In this document: piece after piece, positions 23,796 through 31,929 of the stretch
Layout: each line of letters opens with the position of its first letter
How positions within the stretch are numbered: position 1 is the stretch's first letter
Source: Isosphaeraceae bacterium
GTDB lineage: Bacteria > Planctomycetota > Planctomycetia > Isosphaerales > Isosphaeraceae
Assembly (NCBI GenBank): GCA_021324445.1
Contig: JAJPJC010000470.1
Coordinates: 1-62,453 of the forward strand
Length of the DNA stretch: 62,453 bases
Direction of reading: 5' to 3'
Program-made: the position numbers and the translations under genes
Notes under the pieces: model-generated
The model's input: the letters and a program-made list of their open reading frames with translations, nothing else
Told to the model about the DNA's origin: nothing
Database searches by the model: none

Positions 23796-24863
23796 ATGGG
23801 ATCGCCCAGCCATCCACTGGCAATCCGTGCCGACGCGGGCGCCCGCATGGGCACCGGTCACCTGATGCGCTGCCTGGCCCTGGCCCAGGCGTGGCACGAC
23901 GCCGGCGGCTCGTGCGTGTTCCTGGCGGCCGAATTACCCGCCGCCCTCGAGGATCGGCTGGCCACGGAGGGGATGCCGGTCCGCCGCGTCCGGGCCGAGC
24001 CGGGCAGCGCGGCGGACGCGGAGCAGACCGCCCGGCTGGCCCGCGCGACCGGCGCCGCGTGGGTGGTCGTCGATGGCTATGGGTTCGGCACGAGCTTTCA
24101 GAGGGCGCTCAAGCAGGCCGGTCTGTGGGTGCTGGCCCACGACGACTATGGGCACTGCGACCATTACCACGCCGACCTCGTCCTGAACCAGAACCTGCAC
24201 GCCGAGGAGGCTCCCTACCGCCGGCGCGAGCCGTCCACGCGGCTGCTGCTGGGCACCGACTATGTCCTGTTGCGGCGGGAGTTCCTCGCGTACGGCGATT
24301 GGGAGCGTGCCATCCCCGGCGTGGGCCGGAAGGTGCTGGTCACTCTCGGTGGCGCGGACCCGGAGAATATCACCGAGCGGGTCATCCCAGCGCTGGGCAT
24401 GGTCCCGATCGAGGGCCTGGAGGCCGTCGTCGTCGTCGGAGGGAGCAACCCGCACCTGAACGCCCTGCGCGGCACCGTGGCTCGGTCGGGGCTCCGGTGT
24501 GAGCTGCGGGTCAATGTCAGCGACATGGCGGGGCTGATGGCCTGGGCGGATGCCGCGGTGACAGCGGGGGGCAGCAGCGTCTGGGAGCTGGCCCGGCTGG
24601 GGGTGCCGGCCCTGGGGATCGGGCGGGCCCCGCAGGAGACGCAACTGCTCCGCGGCGCGGCGGCCCGCGGGATGGTGATCGACCTGGGGTTCCATCGCGA
24701 CGTCACTCCCGAGCTGATCGCCGTGCGGCTGGCTCGGCTCCTGCGGGACCCCGCCGAGCGGGCGCGACTCTCCCAGACGTCGCGGCGGATGGTGGACGGG
24801 ATGGGGCCTCGGCGCGTCTTGCAAGCGATGAGCGAGACGGAACAGGGACCGGCGCGGGCCTGA
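23796..24863 (+). CDS. pseG: UDP-2,4-diacetamido-2,4,6-trideoxy-beta-L-altropyranose hydrolase
   Basis: The 355-residue product begins with LAIRADAGARMGTGHLMRCL, the donor-binding start seen in PseG, and has VTLGGADPENIT and TAGGSSVWELARLGVPAL in the C-terminal GT-B half, resembling MurG. PseG removes UDP from the bis-acetamido sugar before condensation with phosphoenolpyruvate. An in-frame TTG at 23790 is two codons upstream; the ATG is preferred. Some PseG proteins are fused to the PseH acetyltransferase; here the protein has ordinary length with no acetyltransferase domain. Confidence 0.88.
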   Translation: MGSPSHPLAIRADAGARMGTGHLMRCLALAQAWHDAGGSCVFLAAELPAALEDRLATEGMPVRRVRAEPGSAADAEQTARLARATGAAWVVVDGYGFGTSFQRALKQAGLWVLAHDDYGHCDHYHADLVLNQNLHAEEAPYRRREPSTRLLLGTDYVLLRREFLAYGDWERAIPGVGRKVLVTLGGADPENITERVIPALGMVPIEGLEAVVVVGGSNPHLNALRGTVARSGLRCELRVNVSDMAGLMAWADAAVTAGGSSVWELARLGVPALGIGRAPQETQLLRGAAARGMVIDLGFHRDVTPELIAVRLARLLRDPAERARLSQTSRRMVDGMGPRRVLQAMSETEQGPARA

Positions 24864-24910
24864 GGTCCGGGTCGGAGGCGGGCCAACCCCTCCAGCGGAG
24901 AGGAGTGATC

Positions 24911-25594
24911 ATGCAAGCGGACCGGTATCACGACCCGGCTCGTCATTGGGACGGCCTGCACGTCCTGGAGCGATTCCGCCCCATCTACCCCAGCGAGGCC
25001 GTGGTCCGGTTCCTCCTGAGCGGGTTCCGCGAACGGCTCCAACAGGGCCCCCGGCTTTCGGCCCTTGATATCGGGGTCGGCGGCGGCCGGCACACCCGGC
25101 TGCTCTGCGAGCTGGGGTTCGACACCTCCGGCGTCGACATCTCCGCGGAGGGATTGAAGCAAACCGAGGACTTGCTCGCTCGACTGGGCTTCCAGGCTAC
25201 CCTGAAGAGCGCGGCGATGACGGAGCTGCCCTTCGAGTCCAACTCCTTCGACGTGGTCATCAGTTACGGTGTCTTTTATTATGGGACCGCCGCGGATATG
25301 CGCCGAGCCATCGCCGAGGTGCATCGCGTGCTCAAGGCCGGCGGCCGGGCGTTCGTGGTGGTGCGCACCACCGACGATTTCCGCCACGGCAAAGGCCAGC
25401 TCCTCGAGGAGGACACCTACCTCCTGACGATCTCCGAGACCAATGAGGAAGGAACGGTCCAGCACTTCCTCTCGGAGCCGGCCCTCCGAGCCGCGTTCGC
25501 GGCGTTCGCGGGCCTAGAATTCGAGAAGATGGAGGTCTCCTTCGCGGCGCGAACGGCCAAGAACTCCGATTGGCTGATCTCGGTGGTCAAGTAG
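24911..25594 (+). CDS. Class I SAM-dependent methyltransferase
   Basis: The 228-residue product contains the SAM motif LDIGVGGGRHTRLL near residue 50, with VDISAEGLKQ and the motif IV-like SFDVVISYGVFYY further on. It belongs to the UbiE/Methyltransf_11 type. A clear GGAGAGGA purine stretch ends seven bases before the ATG at 24911, favouring it over the GTG two codons upstream. It stands inside the pseudaminate gene run where other organisms may have PseH, but it is a methyltransferase and not an acetyltransferase. Target could be pseudaminate itself or a neighbouring sugar. Confidence 0.8.
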   Translation: MQADRYHDPARHWDGLHVLERFRPIYPSEAVVRFLLSGFRERLQQGPRLSALDIGVGGGRHTRLLCELGFDTSGVDISAEGLKQTEDLLARLGFQATLKSAAMTELPFESNSFDVVISYGVFYYGTAADMRRAIAEVHRVLKAGGRAFVVVRTTDDFRHGKGQLLEEDTYLLTISETNEEGTVQHFLSEPALRAAFAAFAGLEFEKMEVSFAARTAKNSDWLISVVK

Positions 25595-25620
25595 GTAGGG
25601 TCTCGCAGGCGGAGCGGGCG

Positions 25621-26391
25621 ATGAAGATCGGGATCATGCAGCCGACGTACCTTCCCTGGATCGGCTACTTCGACATGATGGACCAGGTCGACACGTTCGT
25701 CCTGCTCGATCACGTCCAGTTCTCGAAACAGTCGTGGCAGCAGCGCAACCGCATCAAGACGCCCCACGGCCTGGAGTGGCTCACCGTCCCGGTCGAGGTC
25801 AAGGGGAAGTCGCGGCAGTCGATCGTGGATGTGCGGGTCCAGACGGCCCAGTTCGCCAAGAAGCACGTGCACGCGCTGGAGATGCATTACGCGCGCGCCG
25901 CGTTTGGAGCCGCGGTCATCCGGGAGCTGGCGGGCCTGTTGCTCCGCGAGCCGCCCTGGGAGAGCCTGGCCGAGTTGAACGTCGCCCTCATCGGCTGGAT
26001 CAGCCGCAGTCTGGGTATCGTCACGCCGGTGGTGCGTTCCTCCACGGTCGCGCCGCGGGGCGAACGCACCGAGGCTCTGGTGTCGATCTGCGAGCAGCTC
26101 GGGGGCACGCATTACCTGTCGGCCCTGGGATCGGCCGAATATCTGCTGGGGGACCTGCACTTCTTCGAGGCGCGCGGCATCCCGGTGACGTTCCATCACT
26201 ACGTCCACCCGAAATACACCCAGTTGTACCCGCCGTTCGTGCCGTATGCCTCGGCGATTGACCTGCTCTGCAACGAAGGGCCGGGCGCGCTGGCGGTGTT
26301 GCGGAGCGGACGGCGGCCGGACCTGTCGCCGGCGGCAGTCCGTCAGACCTTGGAAACCCGGGAGGCCGCGAGCGTTGATCACCCCGTTTGA
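25621..26391 (+). CDS. WbqC-like family protein
   Basis: The 256-residue product begins KIGIMQPTYLPWIGYFDMM and continues with FVLLDHVQFSKQSWQQRNRI, the strongly conserved N-terminal blocks of the WbqC family. The family is frequent in O-antigen and capsule loci but has no established reaction that can be stated from sequence. The ATG at 25621 is chosen over the frame start at 25570. Its position between the methyltransferase and pseI, in a pathway that lacks PseH, makes it a candidate for an N-acyl or related modification step (inference, weak). Confidence 0.8.
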   Translation: MKIGIMQPTYLPWIGYFDMMDQVDTFVLLDHVQFSKQSWQQRNRIKTPHGLEWLTVPVEVKGKSRQSIVDVRVQTAQFAKKHVHALEMHYARAAFGAAVIRELAGLLLREPPWESLAELNVALIGWISRSLGIVTPVVRSSTVAPRGERTEALVSICEQLGGTHYLSALGSAEYLLGDLHFFEARGIPVTFHHYVHPKYTQLYPPFVPYASAIDLLCNEGPGALAVLRSGRRPDLSPAAVRQTLETREAASVDHPV

Positions 26392-27427
26392 AATCGGCCG
26401 CCGCGCGATCGGACCGGGCCGGTCTGTGTACGTGATCGCCGAATTGTCGGCCAACCACGGCCAGAGCTTCGAGCAGGCCGTCCGCCTGGTGCGCGCCGCC
26501 AAGGAGGCCGGAGCCGACGCCGTCAAGCTCCAGACCTACACCGCCGACACGATCACCATCAACTCGGACCGCCCCGAGTTCCGCGTCGGCGGCGGCACCC
26601 TGTGGGACGGGCGCACCCTGCACGACCTCTACGGCGAGGCGTACACGCCCTGGGAGTGGCAGCCGAAGCTCAAGGCCCTCGCCGACGAGCTGGGCCTGGA
26701 CCTCTTCAGCACGCCGTTCGACCCCACGGCGGTCGAGTTCCTCGAACGGATGGACGTGCCCGCGTACAAGGTCGCCTCGTTCGAGCTGGTTGATCTGCCG
26801 CTGATCGAGCGGATTGCCCGCACCGGCAAACCGATGATCCTGTCCACGGGCATGGCGACCCTGGCCGAGATCGCCGAGGCGGTGGACGCGGCCCGCCGGG
26901 GCGGGGCCGTCGGCCTCGCCTTGCTCAAGTGCTCCAGCGCCTACCCGGCCCCGCCCGAGGCGATGAACCTGCGGACGATCCCGCACCTGGCCGAAGCCTT
27001 CGGCGTGCCGGCCGGGCTGTCCGACCACACGCTGGGCATCGCCGTGCCGGTCGCGGCGGTGGCCCTGGGGGCTTGCATCATCGAGAAGCACTTTACCTTG
27101 TCACGCGATGAGCCCGGCCCCGACAGCGCCTTCTCGCTGGAGCCGGCGGAATTCCGGGCCATGGTCGAGGGGGTGCATACCGCCGAGCGGGCCCTGGGCG
27201 CGATCCACTACGGGCTGTCCGGCCAGGACGAGGCCAGTCGCACCTTCCGGCGCTCGCTGTTCGTGGTGGAGGACGTCCAGGCGGGCGAGCCGTTCACCGA
27301 GCGGAACGTCCGGTCGATCCGACCCGGCCACGGCCTGCCGCCCAAGTTGCTGGGCGAGGTCCTGGGCCGCCGGGCCGCGCAGGACCTCGCGCGGGGGACA
27401 CCCCTGCACTGGGGATTGATCGCCTGA
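26375..27427 (+). CDS. pseI: Pseudaminic acid synthase, NeuB/PseI family
   Basis: The product, about 350 residues, has YVIAELSANHGQSFEQA, KLQTYTADTITI and LKCSSAYPAPPEAMNL in the TIM-barrel half and a C-terminal antifreeze/SAF domain starting near residue 290 (RRSLFVVEDVQAGE). NeuB-family synthases condense the sugar with phosphoenolpyruvate; the form KLQTYTADT and the neighbours indicate PseI. The likely start is an uncommon TTG at 26375, preceded by GGGAGG and overlapping the WbqC gene by 17 bp; no ATG gives a complete N-terminus. Length then equals that of typical PseI. Confidence 0.9.
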   Translation: MITPFEIGRRAIGPGRSVYVIAELSANHGQSFEQAVRLVRAAKEAGADAVKLQTYTADTITINSDRPEFRVGGGTLWDGRTLHDLYGEAYTPWEWQPKLKALADELGLDLFSTPFDPTAVEFLERMDVPAYKVASFELVDLPLIERIARTGKPMILSTGMATLAEIAEAVDAARRGGAVGLALLKCSSAYPAPPEAMNLRTIPHLAEAFGVPAGLSDHTLGIAVPVAAVALGACIIEKHFTLSRDEPGPDSAFSLEPAEFRAMVEGVHTAERALGAIHYGLSGQDEASRTFRRSLFVVEDVQAGEPFTERNVRSIRPGHGLPPKLLGEVLGRRAAQDLARGTPLHWGLIA

Positions 27428-27430
27428 ACC

Positions 27431-27459
27431 GTGGGACAGCCGCCCCCGGCTGCCATTGG
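27431..27459. repeat. Short palindrome, GGCAGCCG class (copy J3)
   Basis: GTGGGACAGCCG and CGGCTGCCAT form a hairpin in the 49-bp gap between pseI and the next gene. It is nearly identical to the copy at 15096 and lies 18 bp before the start codon at 27477. Confidence 0.7.
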
Positions 27460-27476
27460 AGTGCGAGGGACCAGTG

Positions 27477-29276
27477 ATGCGACGAGGAGACGGGAACTCC
27501 AGGACAGTGACCCCAGAGGAGGCCACCCTCCCCGAGCCCCTCCTGCTGCCGGATGTCGAGGAAGTGCCCCTGGACGCCGACGGCTGGCCCAGGCATGGGA
27601 GCAGCGGCTTCTACGGTGCCGCGCACGTCGCGGCCGCCTATTGCGGCCTGCCGCGGGTCCCCGATCACCTGCGCGGCTGCTGGGAGCACGGCTGGGCCGC
27701 GAGCTATCGGCTGCCGCTCCCCCCGGAGCTCATCCTCGGGGCCTCACTCTCGCCGGACAAGTATTACTGGGTCGCGCGCCAGGATGAGGAGGAATGCCTG
27801 CGGTCCGCCGGCTTCCCGCACGTCGCGGCGATCGGGCTGCCGATGGTCTACCTGCCCCCCCGCGCGATTCGGCGCCGACCCAATAGCCTTCTCGTCATGC
27901 CGGCCCACACCCTGGCCTACCTCACCTGCTCCTGGAAGTTCGACGAGTATGCCGAGGCCATCGCCGCGATCCGCCACGAGTTCGCGGAGGTGGCGGTCTG
28001 CATCAGCCCGTCGTGCTGGAAGAACGGCTACTGGGTCGAGGCCTTTCGCAGCCGCGGCTTTCGCCTCATCGTCGGAGCCAGCCACTCGGACCAGAACGCG
28101 CTGAAGCGCATGCAGTATCTCTTGAGCACCTTCGAGTTCGTGGTGACCAACAGTTACGGCTCCCAGATCGCCTACGCCGCCTACTTCGGGGCGAAGCCGT
28201 CGGTCTACGGTCCGTACGCCGAGTACCGCGCGGAGGACTTCAAGAACGACCCCTTGTACCGGCGCCGCCCCGAGCTGCTCTCGATCTCGCTGGAGTCGAG
28301 CTCCGAGGAATTGCTGCGCCGCCACCGCCCTCAGTTGTTCTGCCACCCGCGCGAGGCGGTGGCCGACGTCGATTGGGCGCGGTTCGAGCTGGGGGAGGCC
28401 CACAAGGTCTCACCGCGGCGGATGCGGTCCTTGTTCGAGTGGACGGTCGCATCCCGCGCGGCCCGCACGCTGAACGCGAAGACGCCCCCCCGCGTCCGGC
28501 ACTGGGCCCGGATGCTTACCCAGCCGTCCTACCGCCAGCAGCACCGCGAGACGAAACGGCTGGCGGCCATGCCCAGTTTTCAGCCCACCACCACCAACCT
28601 CTTCGGCCGCCCCTTCGAGGTTCGGGACGTCCCCCGCTTCCTGGAAAACCGGTTCGCGTTCTTCATCCGGGAGCTCTACCGCTTCGCCACGACCGAGGAG
28701 GTCCCCAGGATCCTCGACTGCGGCGCCAGCACCGGGCTGAGCGTCTGTTATTTCAAGAAGCTCTACCCGCAGAGCGAGATCACCGCCTTCGAGCCGGACC
28801 CGCTGGTCTACGCGATGTTGCAGCGGAACTGCCAATCCTGGGGGGCCCAGGACGTCCGGTTGATCCCCAAGGCGGTCTGGACCTGCGAGACCACCCTCCC
28901 CTTCCCCAGCGCCGGCAAGGCCTCCGGGCGACTCGACGAAGCGAACACCGATGCGGACGTCCCCCGGGTGCCGACCTGCCGCCTGCGCGATTACTTGACC
29001 CAGCGGGTCGACCTCCTGCGGCTGGACATCGAGGGGGCCGAGGTCGATGTGCTCCTCGATTGCGCCGACCTCCTCGGGCAGGTGCGCAACCTGGCGGTGG
29101 ACTATCACTCCCTCTTCCGACGCCCGCAACGGCTCGATGAGCTGGTGGCGGTCTTGACCCGGGCGGGTTTCCGGCTGGATTTCCGGGTGACCAGCCAGTC
29201 GGAGTCGCCGTTGCTCTACCGCACCCTGCGGGGGATCGTGGAATTCCAGCTCCACATCTTTGCATTCAGAGAATGA
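27477..29276 (+). CDS. Two-domain protein: unrecognised N-terminal domain and FkbM-type methyltransferase
   Basis: The 599-residue product has a C-terminal FkbM methyltransferase from about residue 405: CGASTGLSVCYFKK, AFEPDP, and LRLDIEGAEVDVL near 512. Residues about 20-345 form a domain I do not recognise. It contains GSSGFYGAAHV-like glycine/aromatic blocks, LLVMPAHTLAY and FVVTNSYGSQIAYAAYFG, reminiscent of the C-terminal half of GT-B transferases, so a glycosyltransferase is possible (inference). Lying directly after pseI, it might transfer the CMP-activated nonulosonate. An upstream ATG at 27456 lies in the hairpin region and is less likely. Confidence 0.7.
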   Translation: MRRGDGNSRTVTPEEATLPEPLLLPDVEEVPLDADGWPRHGSSGFYGAAHVAAAYCGLPRVPDHLRGCWEHGWAASYRLPLPPELILGASLSPDKYYWVARQDEEECLRSAGFPHVAAIGLPMVYLPPRAIRRRPNSLLVMPAHTLAYLTCSWKFDEYAEAIAAIRHEFAEVAVCISPSCWKNGYWVEAFRSRGFRLIVGASHSDQNALKRMQYLLSTFEFVVTNSYGSQIAYAAYFGAKPSVYGPYAEYRAEDFKNDPLYRRRPELLSISLESSSEELLRRHRPQLFCHPREAVADVDWARFELGEAHKVSPRRMRSLFEWTVASRAARTLNAKTPPRVRHWARMLTQPSYRQQHRETKRLAAMPSFQPTTTNLFGRPFEVRDVPRFLENRFAFFIRELYRFATTEEVPRILDCGASTGLSVCYFKKLYPQSEITAFEPDPLVYAMLQRNCQSWGAQDVRLIPKAVWTCETTLPFPSAGKASGRLDEANTDADVPRVPTCRLRDYLTQRVDLLRLDIEGAEVDVLLDCADLLGQVRNLAVDYHSLFRRPQRLDELVAVLTRAGFRLDFRVTSQSESPLLYRTLRGIVEFQLHIFAFRE

Positions 29277-29954
29277 ATGGATAAGACATCAAGTCCCGAC
29301 GGGGGAGCGAGTCCCGTCCCCGCCGTCCCACTGAAGGCGGCCGCGAAGCGTGCCGTCGTCGGCATCCTCACTCGGGTCGGGCTGGACGCGCCCGCGCGAC
29401 AGGCCTGGCGCCGGCTCAGAGGCCGCCACCATCGGCCCCGCACTGGGCCGTACCCGAGTGAGACCTCCAAGTGTCGCGCCCGCCTGGCCCCGTACTGCCG
29501 CGGCTACGGATTGGATCTCGGGTTCGGAGGTGATCCGATCACCCCGTCCGCCATCCGCATGGACAGGCCCAGTCCCTATGCGTACACGGGGGATCATCCC
29601 GTCCAGCTCGGCGGCAAAGCCGAGGACTTATACTGGTTTCGCGACGGCGTCCTCGACTTTGTCTACAGCTCCCACTTGCTCGAGGACTATGTCGATACGG
29701 AGGCCGTCCTCCGCGAATGGCTGCGTGTTCTGCGCCCCGGCGGCCGGCTCATCATCTTCTGCCCCGACGAACAGATCTTCCGCAAGCATTGTGCGGCGAC
29801 GGGACAACCCTACAACCCGCATCACGTGCACGCGGATTTCTCGCTCGAAAAGGTCAAGGGCCACCTGAGGCACATCGGCGGCACACGCATCATCCACGAG
29901 ACCCCCCTGGTGGACATCTATTCCTGGGAGCTGGTCTGCGAGAAAACTGTCTGA
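29277..29954 (+). CDS. SAM-dependent methyltransferase-like protein
   Basis: The 225-residue product starts on the base after the previous stop codon. It has LDLGFGGDPI in place of the usual SAM loop and then FVYSSHLLEDYVDTEAVLREWLRVLRP-type text typical of Methyltransf_11 proteins in glycan loci (key residues H, L, E, D around residue 120-145). The N-terminal 60 residues are basic and low in complexity. It lacks the GxGxG pattern of classical enzymes, so it may bind SAM atypically. The substrate is presumably a sugar of the glycan. Confidence 0.7.
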   Translation: MDKTSSPDGGASPVPAVPLKAAAKRAVVGILTRVGLDAPARQAWRRLRGRHHRPRTGPYPSETSKCRARLAPYCRGYGLDLGFGGDPITPSAIRMDRPSPYAYTGDHPVQLGGKAEDLYWFRDGVLDFVYSSHLLEDYVDTEAVLREWLRVLRPGGRLIIFCPDEQIFRKHCAATGQPYNPHHVHADFSLEKVKGHLRHIGGTRIIHETPLVDIYSWELVCEKTV

Positions 29955-29997
29955 GTGCATCGGCGGCGCGGAGGTGTACACGCCCAAAGGGATCGAT

Positions 29998-30921
29998 ATG
30001 GCGACGGAAACTCCTCTGATCTCCATCTGCATGCCGGTCTACAACGCCGAGCCCTACGTGGCCGAAGCGGTCGAGAGCATGCTGGGCCAGACCCTCGGCG
30101 ATTTCGAGTTCCTGATCATCGACGATGGCTCAACCGACGACTCGCTGCGGATCCTGAAGCGTTACGCGGCGCGCGACCCGCGCATCCGTCTGACCAGCCG
30201 GCCCAACCAGGGGCTGGTGCCGACCTTGAACGAGCTGGTGGACGGGGCCCGCGGCGAGTTCCTCGCCCGGATGGACGCCGACGACATCGCGATGCCCGAG
30301 CGGTTCGAGAAGCAGGTTCAGTACCTGCGCGACCACCCGGACTGCGCCGTGGTGGGTTGCCGGGTCTGGGAGATCGACGCTGAGGGGGACCCGGTCACCG
30401 AGTGGCCCACCCTGTCGGATCACGATGAGATCGATGCGTTCCATTTCCGGCTGATGGGGCCAGCCCTGCTCCATCCCTCGATCATGATGAGGCGCGAGGC
30501 CGTCCTGGCCGTCGGCGGATACCGTCCCTTCGCCGTCAGCGAGGAGATCGACCTTTACCTGCGCCTGGCCGAGCGCTGGCGGTTGGGTCGGGTGCCCGAC
30601 TATCTGCTCAAGTACCGCGTCCACACCACCAACTACTCTCGTGACCCGAAGACGCAAGCCCAGTCTTACCGCGCCAACTGCGAGATCCTGATCGATGCCT
30701 ACCGGAGACGCAATCTCCCCGTGAGCTTGCCGCCGGAGGTCGTACCGTCCCGGGACCCAAAGTATCGCCATTCGCCCGAGTGGCATCGCGTGATGGGATG
30801 GATCGCCCTCCTCGGGGGTCACCCGCGCACGGCCCGCAAGTACGCGCGCCGCGTGGTCGCCCGCGCCCCCTTCTCGATCGAGTCCTGGCGGTTGTTGTAC
30901 TGCGCCGTTCGTGGACACTAA
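29998..30921 (+). CDS. Glycosyltransferase family 2, duplicate 1
   Basis: The 307-residue product shows ISICMPVYNAEPYVAEAV, FLIIDDGSTDDSL and RMDADDIAMPERF (the DxD-containing block near residue 95), the canonical GT-A motifs. It is a close paralogue of the product at 31926; the N-terminal third is nearly the same in protein and DNA. The ATG at 29998 is chosen over 29974 because it brings the conserved start to residue 6. It ends 48 bp before the unknown gene that separates the two copies. Donor unknown. Confidence 0.88.
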   Translation: MATETPLISICMPVYNAEPYVAEAVESMLGQTLGDFEFLIIDDGSTDDSLRILKRYAARDPRIRLTSRPNQGLVPTLNELVDGARGEFLARMDADDIAMPERFEKQVQYLRDHPDCAVVGCRVWEIDAEGDPVTEWPTLSDHDEIDAFHFRLMGPALLHPSIMMRREAVLAVGGYRPFAVSEEIDLYLRLAERWRLGRVPDYLLKYRVHTTNYSRDPKTQAQSYRANCEILIDAYRRRNLPVSLPPEVVPSRDPKYRHSPEWHRVMGWIALLGGHPRTARKYARRVVARAPFSIESWRLLYCAVRGH

Positions 30922-30969
30922 TTGCTTGCGAATGGCCGGCTCCCGAGCCACTTGTGGGTGTCGGACGTC

Positions 30970-31929
30970 ATGTCGATCCCGAACTCGCCGCTGGACTTCA
31001 ACGCGCTGCGCTTCGAGCCCCTGGCGGAGCGGCCGAGCAAGGTCCGCCTGGCCGACCTCGGCCGTCCGTCGGACGGATCGGGTTCGCTGGAGGACCTGCT
31101 GGAGGGCCTGCCGGCGCTCCTGGCGGCGCAGGCGCTGAAGCGGCTCCGCGACGCGATCGTCGCGGCCCATGAGCGGGACCATCCGGTGCTGGCCGCGCTG
31201 GGCGGCCACGTGATCAAGACGGGATGCGGCCCGTACCTCAACGACTGGATGGCGCGGGGCATCCTGACGGGGGTCGCCCTCAACGGGTCGGCGGCGATCC
31301 ACGACCTGGAGCTGGCGGTGGCCGGGCATACCAGCGAGGAGGTCGATCCCCGGCTGACCGCGGGCACCTTCGGGTTTGCCCGCGAGACCTCCGAGCTGTT
31401 CGCCACGGCGTGCGACCGCGCTGCCCAGCGCGGCACCGGGCTCGGCAGCGCCCTGGGAGCGGTGATCCTCGACCAGGGTGGACCGGGCCTGGATGCCAGC
31501 CTGCTGGTCACCGCGCTGCGGCACGGTGTCCCGGCGACGGTCCACGTGGCGATCGGGACCGACATCGTGCACATGACTCCGCGCCTGGACGGGGCCGCCC
31601 TGGGACAGGCCACCCTGGCCGACTTCCGCACCCTGTGCGGCCTGGTCGCCCGGCTCGCAGGCGGAGTCTGGCTGAACCTGGGCAGCGCCGTCGTCCTGCC
31701 CGAGGTCTTCCTCAAGGCGGTCGCCATCGCCCGCAACCTGGGCTATTCCCTCGACGGCATGACCACCGCCAACCTCGACTTCCAGCAGCAATATCGGGGC
31801 CGGCTCAACGTCCTCGACCGCCCCGGCGGCGAGGGGATCGCCCTGACCGGCCACCATGAGCTGCTGATCCCCCTGCTGCACGCGACGGTCCTGGCCCGAA
31901 TCCCGCCCGGAGTCGAGCGCAAGCCATGA
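30970..31929 (+). CDS. Conserved protein resembling the deoxyhypusine synthase fold
   Basis: The product, about 319 residues, has GGHVIKTGCGPYLNDWM, ALNGSAAIHDLELA and LNLGSAVVLPEVFLKAV. Its glycine-rich strands and the HVAIGTDIVHM block resemble bacterial proteins annotated as deoxyhypusine synthase-like, but this is pattern recall and the reaction is unknown. Hypusine has no role in bacteria, so a NAD-dependent reaction on another substrate is more likely (inference). It sits precisely between two duplicated GT2 genes and overlaps the second by 4 bp, which ties it to their function. ATG 30970 is preferred to TTG 30922. Confidence 0.6.
   Translation: MSIPNSPLDFNALRFEPLAERPSKVRLADLGRPSDGSGSLEDLLEGLPALLAAQALKRLRDAIVAAHERDHPVLAALGGHVIKTGCGPYLNDWMARGILTGVALNGSAAIHDLELAVAGHTSEEVDPRLTAGTFGFARETSELFATACDRAAQRGTGLGSALGAVILDQGGPGLDASLLVTALRHGVPATVHVAIGTDIVHMTPRLDGAALGQATLADFRTLCGLVARLAGGVWLNLGSAVVLPEVFLKAVAIARNLGYSLDGMTTANLDFQQQYRGRLNVLDRPGGEGIALTGHHELLIPLLHATVLARIPPGVERKP

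Noticed and set aside
24911..25594. PseH acetyltransferase in the pseudaminate cassette
   Set aside because: The gene at the expected place has a clear SAM-binding motif and no acetyl-CoA-binding GNAT pattern.
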